Shown in pieces: positions 8,099 through 16,532 of a stretch of 64,000 bases of DNA. Location of the stretch: the NCBI GenBank assembly GCA_021824635.1, contig JAKAKD010000041.1, positions 62,001 through 126,000 of the forward strand, in the 5' to 3' direction. The translations under genes were made by a program, and so were the position numbers. Each line of letters opens with the position of its first letter. The first letter of the stretch is position 1. The DNA comes from Bacteroidota bacterium (GTDB taxonomy: Bacteria; Bacteroidota; Ignavibacteria; Ignavibacteriales; Melioribacteraceae). The notes beneath the pieces are model-generated. The model was not told the DNA's origin. It saw only the letters and a program-made list of their open reading frames with translations, and did no database searches.

Positions 8099-8363
8099 TG
8101 CGGTATTGGTTTTTTCGGCTGATGATCTTTCTTTTAATAAACATACCTTGAATCATAGCTTCAATATTCAGATGATAATCAAGATCCGGCCATTCAATGC
8201 CGGTTTTCTTACAGATGAATTTATAATTCTTTATTTGTTTAAGAGTAGCATTTTTTAATTCCGGGTACCAATCTAAAGGTGTGGAAATTATCCTTCCGTC
8301 TTCTAACTCAACAATGAGATAATTATTATTAAATGATACGCTTTTACCTTTTAAAGTATTCAT
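8088..8363 (-). CDS. DUF2442 domain protein
   Basis: 91 residues. The first ~70 match the DUF2442 pattern: a beta-rich N-terminus, then LIVELEDGRIISTPLDWYPEL, LKQIKNYKF and GIEWPDLDYHLNIEAMIQG. A basic tail follows (FIKRKIISRKNQYR). DUF2442 genes frequently sit next to DUF4160 genes in a TA-like arrangement; no biochemical function is established. Its start overlaps the end of the broken DUF4160 gene, so the two were once translated in tandem. Confidence 0.8.
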   Translation of the reverse strand: MNTLKGKSVSFNNNYLIVELEDGRIISTPLDWYPELKNATLKQIKNYKFICKKTGIEWPDLDYHLNIEAMIQGMFIKRKIISRKNQYRTIQ

Positions 8364-8576
8364 CCCATTTCCTTATAAAAAAATCTTTGTACTCTTGAGT
8401 TATTGCCATTGCTTTTTTCAATTCAGATTTGCTAAAATAATTTTCTATAATACATCCATGTTATTTAGTCCAATCTTGGCATAGCTATCACCTTTAACTA
8501 CATGAATATGACGTGGTAAATGTTCGTTTGCATAAAAGAAAAATTTGAACCCATTTTTGATCAATAAAGTCGGCAT
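8344..8576 (-). pseudogene. DUF4160 gene with a single-base frameshift
   Basis: From an ATG at 8576 the minus strand reads MPTLLIKNGFKFFFYANEHL, RHIHVVKGDSYAKIG and NMDV, then a stop. The rest of the domain (IENYFSKSELKKAM, ITQEYKDFFIRKWDEYFKR) continues in another frame to a stop at 8344. The total span is one base short of a whole number of codons, so one deleted base near 8451-8456 explains the break. DUF4160 is a small alpha/beta domain that pairs with DUF2442, found directly downstream here. It is the second frameshifted TA-like gene in this window. Confidence 0.8.
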
Positions 8577-8687
8577 CTATTTATATTCCGAATACATTCA
8601 CCGATTATAAAATAAGTATACAACTACTTAATTCAAAATTTCTTGAAACAAACAAAAATCCATCATTATCACATAAGTGAGCTGTCT

Positions 8688-10109
8688 CTATTTCAAATAC
8701 GTTACCCCTTCAGCAAGTTTCTTTGTGTAATTGCTGTCAAGCGGTTCTTTTACTTTACCGGCTTTTAACAAGCGGTTATAGTGAGCGATAAAATTATCTG
8801 CTAAGACAACACCTTTAATTTTTAGTTCATTATTAAAGTTGTATAAAACACCGGCAAATACTTCCGGAATTCCCCCCGGAGCTTCTTGAACATAAGCTGT
8901 TATAGTTTTTTCTTCATCTGAAATCAAAAACTGTTCTACCAAGTTGTAATCAGTTTGTCCAACTGCTCTTAAGTAATTGGTTGTTGGTAAAAGTATATAA
9001 TGTAATGCTGTATTCTTCTGAAATTCAGCTGGAATATATTCGTCTGTTGAAGGGCTGAATCCCCTCACACTATCCGGATCAAACACAGCAATGAACGCAC
9101 AATGAAATGCGTTGTTAATTCCCCCGATAAAAATTTCATCTTTGCCGTCGTTGTTGAGATCAAAAACTGTGGCTGTAGCAATACCGCCAGAATTATAAAA
9201 CTCCTGAAGAATTTTTCCGTTAGAAAAATCAAGTTCTATGACTTTTGTAGGTGCATAAGTTGTACTTGCAATTACGAAAAGACGTGTTTTATTTTTCTTT
9301 TTATCTTTAATAGTAAAATAATTTGCAATAAACCATTTGGAGTGTTTCCATCTTGGTGTATTGAATGATACAAATCCCCCGCAACTATATTTCCACATTA
9401 ATTTACCTTCGTTATTATAACAGTACAGTGAATCACTTGCGAATTGATCTTGTGCATTTGAATTACTGGAGATTAATAATTCTTTAATACCATCATCGTT
9501 TAAATCAGCTAATAGTAATTCTCTAATATCAGACTTCACTCTTTGATCCTTATATTCCATATCAGTTCTATAATCTGCCATTCCGGGTACACCCTTCTTC
9601 CACAATACATCGCCCATTTCATTATAAACTTTCAGAACATTATGTTCTATAACAGCAAGTGTGGGGTTAACATATTTCATCTCTGGCTTTTTGTAATAAA
9701 GAATCACGGCTATCAATGCACCAACAAGAGCCAACGAACCGGAAAATTTAAGCGGGTTATATTGAACAAAATCTCCCATCCATCTTACTACGGATTTCTT
9801 TGTACGTTCAATAATTTCATAACTGCCGTTGTAAACAGCTACTGCTCTCTTGTGTTCATCAAGTAATTTTTCATTTTCAATCAGTGCATTTTGTCTCAGT
9901 ATTCTTTGGGCAGTTTCAGCATCATTTTTTTCGCTTCCTTCAGAATTAGTTTCGATGTATGAATAGAAGGATTTTATTTTTTCATAATTCTCACGGCATA
10001 GGTGACATTCAGATAAATGTTCATGAATACTTTTTAACTGCTCGGCAGATATCTGATGTTTATCAAGAAGTAATAATTCCAATTCATTATCGTTTATGTG
10101 GTTTTTCAT
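8688..10109 (-). CDS. Membrane-anchored anti-sigma-like protein with zinc finger and FG-GAP/VCBS-like domain
   Basis: 473 residues. The N-terminal ~80 residues carry the anti-sigma zinc-finger signature H-x3-C-x2-C (SIHEHLSECHLCRENY, about 29-44). A single transmembrane segment follows at about 125-143 (SLALVGALIAVILYY). The remaining ~330 residues face outside and contain FG-GAP/VCBS-type D-x-N-x-D-G motifs (DLNDDGIKELLI, DLNNDGKDEIFI). This suggests a sensor that binds a sigma factor inside and something outside the membrane. The likely partner is the gene pair upstream (10167-11209). Its last six codons are part of a 20-base direct repeat (copy 2, 8689-8708). Confidence 0.75.
   Translation of the reverse strand: MKNHINDNELELLLLDKHQISAEQLKSIHEHLSECHLCRENYEKIKSFYSYIETNSEGSEKNDAETAQRILRQNALIENEKLLDEHKRAVAVYNGSYEIIERTKKSVVRWMGDFVQYNPLKFSGSLALVGALIAVILYYKKPEMKYVNPTLAVIEHNVLKVYNEMGDVLWKKGVPGMADYRTDMEYKDQRVKSDIRELLLADLNDDGIKELLISSNSNAQDQFASDSLYCYNNEGKLMWKYSCGGFVSFNTPRWKHSKWFIANYFTIKDKKKNKTRLFVIASTTYAPTKVIELDFSNGKILQEFYNSGGIATATVFDLNNDGKDEIFIGGINNAFHCAFIAVFDPDSVRGFSPSTDEYIPAEFQKNTALHYILLPTTNYLRAVGQTDYNLVEQFLISDEEKTITAYVQEAPGGIPEVFAGVLYNFNNELKIKGVVLADNFIAHYNRLLKAGKVKEPLDSNYTKKLAEGVTYLK
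8689..8708. repeat. 20-base direct repeat, copy 2
   Basis: Lies in the last codons of the anti-sigma-like gene and is identical to 8008-8027. Flanking bases differ on both sides, so the match is exactly 20 bases. Confidence 0.8.
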
Positions 10110-10166
10110 TTAATTCTTTCCGATTCCATAATAAATATTATTGCGTTTTATTTCATTTGCTGAAAA

Positions 10167-10412
10167 TCATATTTCTTTTAGCAGATAATTTGCAAATTCA
10201 TCGCGTGCAAGTCTTACTAGATACTCTACTTTAGTTCTGTAACTCTTGAGATATTCTTCTTTTTCTACCTGGTGATGGGCAGTAAAATAATCATATATGG
10301 AATCCTTAGTCTCAACACCATAATACCAATCATTGATAATATCTCTTATCGCTAAATAAATAGATTCAGCTTCTTCTTTATTGATTTTTCCCTTAACAAA
10401 ATAGTTCAGCAA
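10167..10412 (-). CDS. C-terminal piece or partner of the upstream sigma-like protein
   Basis: 81 residues from a TTG start that overlaps the preceding gene by 7 bases. Sequence: helical, charged (KINKEEAESIYLAIRDIINDW, YLKSYRTKVEYLVRLARDEF). Its opening continues naturally from the end of the 267-residue protein (VENYIKEKF), so the two may once have been one ~345-residue protein, now split by indels in the TTTT runs near 10392-10417. Translational coupling of two real genes is the alternative. It lies 57 bases upstream of the anti-sigma-like gene. Confidence 0.5.
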   Translation of the reverse strand: MLNYFVKGKINKEEAESIYLAIRDIINDWYYGVETKDSIYDYFTAHHQVEKEEYLKSYRTKVEYLVRLARDEFANYLLKEI

Positions 10413-11209
10413 AATTTTTCTTTGATATAGTTTTCAACTTTCTGCTTCACTTGAAGGGTTTCGTATTCTTCAAATCCATCATTATGAACCGGAGATAAAA
10501 GTAATAATTCATTTACTTCATTCGCATCGTTTATCTCGACACTAAAATATTTTTTGAATAACGATACAACATCAATAAGTAAAACACTTCTACGATATTC
10601 ACATTGACTAATAACAATTTGATGCAGCTGATTCAATAATGAATTAGTATCCGATTCATTACCACTCATATCAAACTCAGTCATTATTTTTTCTAACGGG
10701 AATTCAGGTTTGCAAAATAATTCATCACTATTGCCAGCAACTAAAGCTAATCCACTTAAATTTTTAACAATTGCAAATTTGTCTGAGCATCGAACAACGT
10801 CTTTAACATTTCTAAGAATTTTTGAGCCGATGGGGTCAGATTGAGAATAAAGTCTTGCTAATTGTGCTTCGGTTATCTTAATCAGAAAACTTTTATATGC
10901 AAGAAACAGATTTATAACTTCTATTTCTTTAATGCCTGTATTTAAGGAAGAAATGAATTTTTTAATAATCTGGAATTTGTTTTCTCCATTTCTAGCAAAT
11001 GCATCTGCTATACAATCATAAGATAAGTCGGTGATTGTGATGCCTTGTCTTGTGATTAAGTTTATTACTTTAGAACGGTAATTGATAAGATAGGATTGAA
11101 TTATTAATCGTGATATTCTGACAAGGTCGGTTAACTGAGAATGATTTATTGAATCGTCAGAAACAGCTATTAGGTATTCATGGATTTTATTTTTATCAAA
11201 TCCCGCCAA
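10406..11209 (-). CDS. Unidentified helical protein, possible atypical sigma factor
   Basis: 267 residues, almost entirely helical by inspection, without a signal peptide or membrane segment. Blocks such as YRSKVINLITRQGITITDLSYDCIADAFAR and KYFSVEINDANEVNELLLL are seen. No standard sigma-70 region 2 or 4 motif is clear. The reason to suspect a sigma factor is position: it is followed by a zinc-finger anti-sigma-like membrane protein on the same strand, the usual sigma/anti-sigma order. This remains an inference. The reading frame ends at TGC TGA and may continue, after a frameshift, into the 81-residue frame. Confidence 0.55.
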   Translation of the reverse strand: MAGFDKNKIHEYLIAVSDDSINHSQLTDLVRISRLIIQSYLINYRSKVINLITRQGITITDLSYDCIADAFARNGENKFQIIKKFISSLNTGIKEIEVINLFLAYKSFLIKITEAQLARLYSQSDPIGSKILRNVKDVVRCSDKFAIVKNLSGLALVAGNSDELFCKPEFPLEKIMTEFDMSGNESDTNSLLNQLHQIVISQCEYRRSVLLIDVVSLFKKYFSVEINDANEVNELLLLSPVHNDGFEEYETLQVKQKVENYIKEKFC

Positions 11210-11218
11210 ATTTTCGCT

Positions 11219-14200
11219 CTATGATATTGTGTTTATTGGCTTTTCTTTGAGGAAATCTAATTTATACTCTGATTCCCCTGATAATAAGATTATCTTTTTT
11301 AATCTTTCCTGGTATGATTTAAACATTTTTGTCTTTTCTTCCAGGCATTCTTCCAGAGTTTTTTCTTCTCCGCTTTCGCAGTTCATTAATTTTAGACCGG
11401 CAAAAGTGAAGATCCAATCTATCAAGTCTTCAAAATTTTCTTTGCTGTAGTACCAGATATCCTCGTGCTGATTTACACCAAGATAATTCCGGACTAAATC
11501 ATTATCCAGAAGAGATAACAATCCATCTTTCTTTTTTTCAATCAGACGGTCAGTCGGTTCACTAACGATTTGTCCTTTCTCTTTTTGATCGAATATTTCC
11601 AGCATTTCATCAAAATTGTTTTGGAAAATGTTCAGTAAATTGATCTCGTGATAAGTTTCATAATCGCCGCGTCCCAATTTTCGTAAAATTCTTTTTACAG
11701 GTGAATCAAGAAGCAGCAGATCAACATAATTCTGTTTGTTGATTTGACCTTCATCCGGAAAGAGATCCTTCATATTAGAAACTATTAACCACAGCATGAA
11801 GATAATTGAGTTGTCGTGATAATTAGTATCGCGGGAAACTTGAACCGCGCGGTGAATCTCTTTGTAGGCAGAATTTTTATTGTAGTCAAACTGATCATCA
11901 AGCAAGCGGTTTAATTTACGGACCGCAACAATCTCCGCTTCAAATTTTTCAATTATCGCTTCCAAATCATATTCAAGATTGAAATGATGCTTAATGGTTG
12001 AAAGGAGATGGAAATATTTTTCATCAATAAAACTTATACGGTCTTCTTCCCTTGCCTTTTCGTCTTCAAGTACACATGTTCTTATAAATCCTTCAATGGC
12101 TTCTTCGTCAAACATTTTTTCGAAAACACTATGAACAGGTTCAAGTTTCATCTCCTCAAATGCGAGTTGCATATTCGGGACGCCATTATTTCCGAGTTGC
12201 CACGCCAACCTTTCCCATTGTCCGGATTCATCAAAAACTTCGCGCCAATCAAGATAAACAAGAAGTTTAAACGCGCCTAGCTCAACGTAAAATCCGTTTT
12301 GTGCTATATCGTTTCCGGTTTTGATAAATTCCAGATTAGAAACATGTTCACGGAAAATGTAAAAATGTTTTGGCGAAGGATTAATCTTCAGCACTTCAGA
12401 AATTGTTTTAATTTCAATTCCGTTGCCGCCGTAGTTGTTCATCAGCTTAGGCGACGAAAAGAAAATATTTCCGGTAGCAAATTCATATTTATTGTTGTAA
12501 AAAATAAGGGCACGTTCACCGCGCTCGCTGTTTGTGTAAGCAAGAACATTCTCATTTATCATGCCGTAGTTATCAATAAAATCGAAGAGCCAAAAGTTTG
12601 CAACCTGGCTGAATAAATAGCGCTTATTCATCAATGGGAAAATCTCACGCTGATGACGATCTACCAGCCATTGATTTTTCACTTCATGATAATACGCGCG
12701 CTGGTATTCCATTCCGTACTTTTCTGTAAATCCTTCTATCTGACCGTGTGCGAACATCGGCAAACCAGGTAAAGTTACCATCAATGCACACACTCCAAAA
12801 TATTTATCATCCGTTCCAAATTGTTTGATCGCCGTCTCTTCATCGGGGTTGCTCATAAAATTCACGTACCGTTTTAATATTTCAGGCTCAAACTCTAGAG
12901 TATTGGAAATTAGATCGCGGTATTTTGAGTTTTCTTCTTTCATCATCATGTGCATGAATGCGCTGTTGTAAACGCGGTGCATCCCAAGAGTGCGAACAAA
13001 ATAACCCTCCATAAGCCAGAAAGCTTCTGCAAGCAAAAGAGTATCCGGCATTTCAACATTAATCCGGTCAACAACTTCTCGCCAAAATTCTTCCGGAAAA
13101 GTTTTATCGAACTCATCTCTCGTCATCGCATAATCAGATCGCGAGGGAATATCTCCGCCTCGTCCCGGTTCGGGGTACCACAAGCGCGCAAAATGTTTTT
13201 TCGCCAAAGTCATCGCCGCGTCGAAGCGTATAATCGAAAACTTTCTAGCGACTTCCAATATTTTTTGAATCACAGCTTCGCGGACATCTTTGCGGATCAT
13301 GTTGAGTTGAGCGGTATCATTCCACGGCATGTTAGTTCCGTCGTTGCCGTGATAAATATATCTTACATCTCCGTTGCGTATATCAATCCTTTGAAAAGTA
13401 ACGGCAGCATCTCTCTTCTCCCAGTAACCGTCTTCAATTCTTAATTGAACTGTTGGATCATCTGAAAGATCGGGTCCGTTAAAACTATAATTTGGAAAGG
13501 GCGGATAAGCGGATTGAATAAAATATTCGGGATGCTCGATAGCCCATTTGGAAAATATTCCAGTATGATTAGGTACCATATCGCTAGCAAGCCGTATACC
13601 TCTCTCTCGCGCGCGTTCATTTAAATTATTATATGCGTATTCGCCGCCGAGATCGTTGGCAATTTGATAATCATATAATGAATATGCGGACGAAACGGCA
13701 TCAATATTTCCCATTATATGTTTTATTTTTTTTGATGCGCTGCTTCGCTCCCAAATTCCGATAAGCCAAAGACCATTAAAATTCCAGCGCGCAAGTTGAT
13801 CAAGTTCTTCATCCGGGATTTGATCAAGCGTTTTAATATTTCGTTGATATTTTTTTGATAACTGATCTAACCATACATAACTGTTCTTTGCTATAAGAAC
13901 AACTCTCGGCATCCAGTTGGAGTCCGGCGTGAAATTTTCATGTTCGCTATAATCTTTTGTGCTGTCAAGAGCATATTTATAACCGGATTTGCCAAGAGTT
14001 AAAAAATCCGCATCAAGTCCTCCTTTATATTGAGGAACAATTGTCGGTGCCCCGCCAGTTTCGCCGAACTGTAAAGTGTAATCTTCCTTGATCAAATCCT
14101 TACTTGTTAGAATTCTTTTTAGAAATTTTTCATCAAGAAGAATTCCAAATTTTTCGCGTATGAAATCGAGCTGCGCTTCAATGTTATCGGGATTATTAAT

Positions 14201-14923
14201 TATCGGCGCTTTGAAGAGCGTAAAAATATCTTGATTCTCAGGTCCGAACTTTTTCTCATTTTGGAAGAAGAGATCGAGCGAGTTAATAATTTTTTTATAA
14301 AGTTCTTTCTCCGTTAAATAGTTTTCATCAAAGAGTTCCATCAATTTTTTATTAGCCGGGTTGAAATTAGCAACAAAGAGAAGAATCATTTCCTCAATTG
14401 TTATTTCCGCATTTGATCGGTCGGCAGTAAATGAATTAAGATAATCGAACGAGCTTATTTTACCTTTGAAAAGTTCAACGGGAGGGAATTGCGAGACAAA
14501 ATCAAATAATACTTTGCGCGTTTTATCTTCGCCTATATTTTCATTCAGATGGTTCAACGCTTTCTTAAAAACACCGGGATTAACTTTCACTTCATACAAA
14601 CGGAATAGGTAATGATAAATTTCATCCATCAAACCGGCGGCATTCACATGTCCGGCTGCAACATGATCTTTAGATTCTCTCTTAGAATTCAATTTCTGGA
14701 CAAACAATCTAACAGCATGAAAATCCGCGAGAACAACATTTCCGTTTATAGAGAATAGTTCATCGCCAAAATTATATTTATTCCTCACTTCTTTTGAAAT
14801 ATGAAATTCAAATTTTGGCAGTAACTTATTGATAAATATTTTTCCGCCGTCGAGTACGATTTTTGTCTGGGTCATTTTGGTCAGATTGTTTTCATTTTCA
14901 TTCTTAATATAACTAATTGACAA
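11219..14923 (-). CDS. Very large GH13 (alpha-amylase family) enzyme
   Basis: 1234 residues, two to three times the usual GH13 length. The catalytic barrel lies in the middle. Region I is DMVPNH (about 447-452), region II IIRFDAAMTL with the nucleophile Asp near 569, region III LLAEAFW with the acid/base Glu near 633, and region IV NPDEE near 690 (in place of the usual NHD). About 320 residues precede the barrel and about 400 follow, and neither part is recognised. No signal peptide is seen, so it is probably cytoplasmic and acts on alpha-glucan or storage sugar. The TTG at 14923 gives the longest frame; an ATG at 14875 is the alternative. The substrate cannot be predicted. Confidence 0.8.
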   Translation of the reverse strand: MSISYIKNENENNLTKMTQTKIVLDGGKIFINKLLPKFEFHISKEVRNKYNFGDELFSINGNVVLADFHAVRLFVQKLNSKRESKDHVAAGHVNAAGLMDEIYHYLFRLYEVKVNPGVFKKALNHLNENIGEDKTRKVLFDFVSQFPPVELFKGKISSFDYLNSFTADRSNAEITIEEMILLFVANFNPANKKLMELFDENYLTEKELYKKIINSLDLFFQNEKKFGPENQDIFTLFKAPIINNPDNIEAQLDFIREKFGILLDEKFLKRILTSKDLIKEDYTLQFGETGGAPTIVPQYKGGLDADFLTLGKSGYKYALDSTKDYSEHENFTPDSNWMPRVVLIAKNSYVWLDQLSKKYQRNIKTLDQIPDEELDQLARWNFNGLWLIGIWERSSASKKIKHIMGNIDAVSSAYSLYDYQIANDLGGEYAYNNLNERARERGIRLASDMVPNHTGIFSKWAIEHPEYFIQSAYPPFPNYSFNGPDLSDDPTVQLRIEDGYWEKRDAAVTFQRIDIRNGDVRYIYHGNDGTNMPWNDTAQLNMIRKDVREAVIQKILEVARKFSIIRFDAAMTLAKKHFARLWYPEPGRGGDIPSRSDYAMTRDEFDKTFPEEFWREVVDRINVEMPDTLLLAEAFWLMEGYFVRTLGMHRVYNSAFMHMMMKEENSKYRDLISNTLEFEPEILKRYVNFMSNPDEETAIKQFGTDDKYFGVCALMVTLPGLPMFAHGQIEGFTEKYGMEYQRAYYHEVKNQWLVDRHQREIFPLMNKRYLFSQVANFWLFDFIDNYGMINENVLAYTNSERGERALIFYNNKYEFATGNIFFSSPKLMNNYGGNGIEIKTISEVLKINPSPKHFYIFREHVSNLEFIKTGNDIAQNGFYVELGAFKLLVYLDWREVFDESGQWERLAWQLGNNGVPNMQLAFEEMKLEPVHSVFEKMFDEEAIEGFIRTCVLEDEKAREEDRISFIDEKYFHLLSTIKHHFNLEYDLEAIIEKFEAEIVAVRKLNRLLDDQFDYNKNSAYKEIHRAVQVSRDTNYHDNSIIFMLWLIVSNMKDLFPDEGQINKQNYVDLLLLDSPVKRILRKLGRGDYETYHEINLLNIFQNNFDEMLEIFDQKEKGQIVSEPTDRLIEKKKDGLLSLLDNDLVRNYLGVNQHEDIWYYSKENFEDLIDWIFTFAGLKLMNCESGEEKTLEECLEEKTKMFKSYQERLKKIILLSGESEYKLDFLKEKPINTIS

Positions 14924-14999
14924 GTATCATTAAAACAAGAATGTTATTCCAGATTGAGTTTGGAATGATTTATACGTGCGTTTTTTGCATTTGCAACAA

Positions 15000-15614
15000 T
15001 TAATCATTTGAAGTCAATAACAGGACAATATTTTTCACGTATTTGTTTCTGTCGGCGGAGAGAAGGTCGAGTGAATCTTTTTTTGAAGTGATCAAAACAT
15101 CAAGATCATCTGCAAATGGCTTATTATTCCGAAGTGTAGATTCCCAGACCGCGTCAATCAATTTTGCACTTTTCACAAGTGCTTGTTTGTAAGATCTGAA
15201 TAGAATTCTGAGTGAGTCAATATCATCTTTAATTAGTTCTAACGATTCAGCTTTTAAAATATAATGCGATTCCCAGAACCATGCGTTGGCATCAAACGAT
15301 AAATAAAGATTTTGTATTTCAATGTGCTTTTTTAAACGCAGCTCATTTAGTGCCGGCAGGTTTGAAATATATCTGTGATCCTTATAGAAAATGTCTAAAG
15401 CGACATATAACGAGTTAAGATTTTTATCCACGACAAGGTGATGGTCAATAATTTGATCAGCCAGTTTCAGTTTTTCGTCGTTGATAAGTTTATTCTTTTC
15501 CGAGATTTTATTAATAGCAGGGATTATAAAGTAACTAAGCAGTGCACTTATTAGAATAAGAAAAACCGGATGCTTAAGAATGTCGCTCTTCGGCATGTTC
15601 TTCATCTTCATCAC
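15000..15614 (-). CDS. Membrane-anchored protein of unknown function
   Basis: 204 residues. One transmembrane segment near the N-terminus (about 15-31, HPVFLILISALLSYFIIP) is followed by a mainly helical domain (DEKLKLADQIIDHHLVVDKNL, SFDANAWFWESHYIL, RILFRSYKQALVKSAKLI). The tail is probably periplasmic or cytoplasmic helical bundle; orientation is unclear. No family is recognised. It lies 15 bases downstream of the NAD-binding protein gene on the same strand. Confidence 0.55.
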   Translation of the reverse strand: MMKMKNMPKSDILKHPVFLILISALLSYFIIPAINKISEKNKLINDEKLKLADQIIDHHLVVDKNLNSLYVALDIFYKDHRYISNLPALNELRLKKHIEIQNLYLSFDANAWFWESHYILKAESLELIKDDIDSLRILFRSYKQALVKSAKLIDAVWESTLRNNKPFADDLDVLITSKKDSLDLLSADRNKYVKNIVLLLTSND

Positions 15615-15629
15615 CTTTCATTTTTAATT

Positions 15630-16295
15630 TTATTTTATTCCGGCAAGCTCCTCAATATCTTTATTTTCAAGAATCTGTTTAGAATAACCAATTTTTACAG
15701 CGTTGAGCATTGCGGTTCCAACTTCTTCCAATTTGCAGCCGTGGTTTGGAAGTAAAAATTTCATCAAGGGATAGAAACTTCCAACTATTTTATATAATGA
15801 TTTTAAATTTTTCTGTCCGTTAACCGGCTTCATAAATCCCGGTCTGAATAGATAGACAGCTTTGAACGGTAAATTTTTTAAGTGGTTCTCTGTTTTCCCT
15901 TTTACTCTTGCCCACATGAGCCACCCTTTCTCAGAACTGTCCGTTCCTTCGCCGGATACATAGCAGAAAGTCATATCGTTATTTAGTTTTGATAAAGCCG
16001 TCGCAGCCTGCATTGTCAAATCATACGTCATTCTTATATAATCTTTTTGTTTCATACCAACAGAAGAAACACCTAGACAGAAGAAACAAGCATTATAGCC
16101 AGTCAAGTCATTTTCAATCGCTGAGTAATTATAGAAATCATTATAAATAATCTCTTTCAGCTTATCATCCTTAATGCCGCACGATCTTCTTCCAATCACT
16201 AAGATTGATTCCACATCGGGGTCAGCAATTGTTTGAAGAAGTACTCCTTCACCAACCATTCCGCTTGCGCCAAAAATTATTGCTTTGATCTTCAT
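15630..16295 (-). CDS. Atypical short-chain dehydrogenase / NAD(P)H-binding protein (HTATIP2-like)
   Basis: 221 residues with an N-terminal Rossmann fold: KAIIFGASGMVGEGVL (GASGxxG at about 9-14) and then VIGRRS, the arginine pair that suggests NADPH. The middle resembles HTATIP2/CC3-type atypical SDRs: CFFCLGVSS, Y.R.TYDLTM, and FCYVSGEGTDSSE, with K-x-x-x-E in VKGKTENHL. These proteins are often annotated as epimerases, but substrates are rarely known. Cytoplasmic. The ATG at 16295 is followed at once by a good Rossmann strand, which fixes the start. Confidence 0.75.
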   Translation of the reverse strand: MKIKAIIFGASGMVGEGVLLQTIADPDVESILVIGRRSCGIKDDKLKEIIYNDFYNYSAIENDLTGYNACFFCLGVSSVGMKQKDYIRMTYDLTMQAATALSKLNNDMTFCYVSGEGTDSSEKGWLMWARVKGKTENHLKNLPFKAVYLFRPGFMKPVNGQKNLKSLYKIVGSFYPLMKFLLPNHGCKLEEVGTAMLNAVKIGYSKQILENKDIEELAGIK

Positions 16296-16333
16296 AATAA
16301 CCTTATTCCATTTTGTAACAGCTCTTAGCCGTT

Positions 16334-16463
16334 AGCATTTAGCTATCAGAAAATAATAAAATTTTTGTTTAGGCAGAGAAGTAAAATTCTTTTTAAAAAT
16401 TTAGAACAAGAGAGAGGAAAGTATAGGAAACAACTAATAGCTTATTACTGACAGCTAAACGCT
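16334..16463. repeat. Inverted-repeat intergenic element
   Basis: The arms at 16334-16349 and 16448-16463 are complementary at 14 of 16 positions and contain the TTAGC/GCTAA words typical of dispersed palindromic elements. The element fills most of the gap between the SDR gene and mutS (divergent). It codes for nothing visible. Confidence 0.5.
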
Positions 16464-16532
16464 ATCTTGTCAAAGCTCTTTTTGATTCTAAGTGCTCATT
16501 AAACTATTTTTGACACAAAATTATAGTAAGCT

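Noticed and set aside
10392-10417. Programmed -1 frameshift between the 267- and 81-residue frames
   Set aside because: The overlap lacks a standard X XXY YYZ slippery heptamer in the reading frame; a mutation, sequence error or reinitiation is simpler.
12950-13444. Plus-strand open frame of 164 codons
   Set aside because: It is antisense to the GH13 catalytic core and has no start signal or family features.
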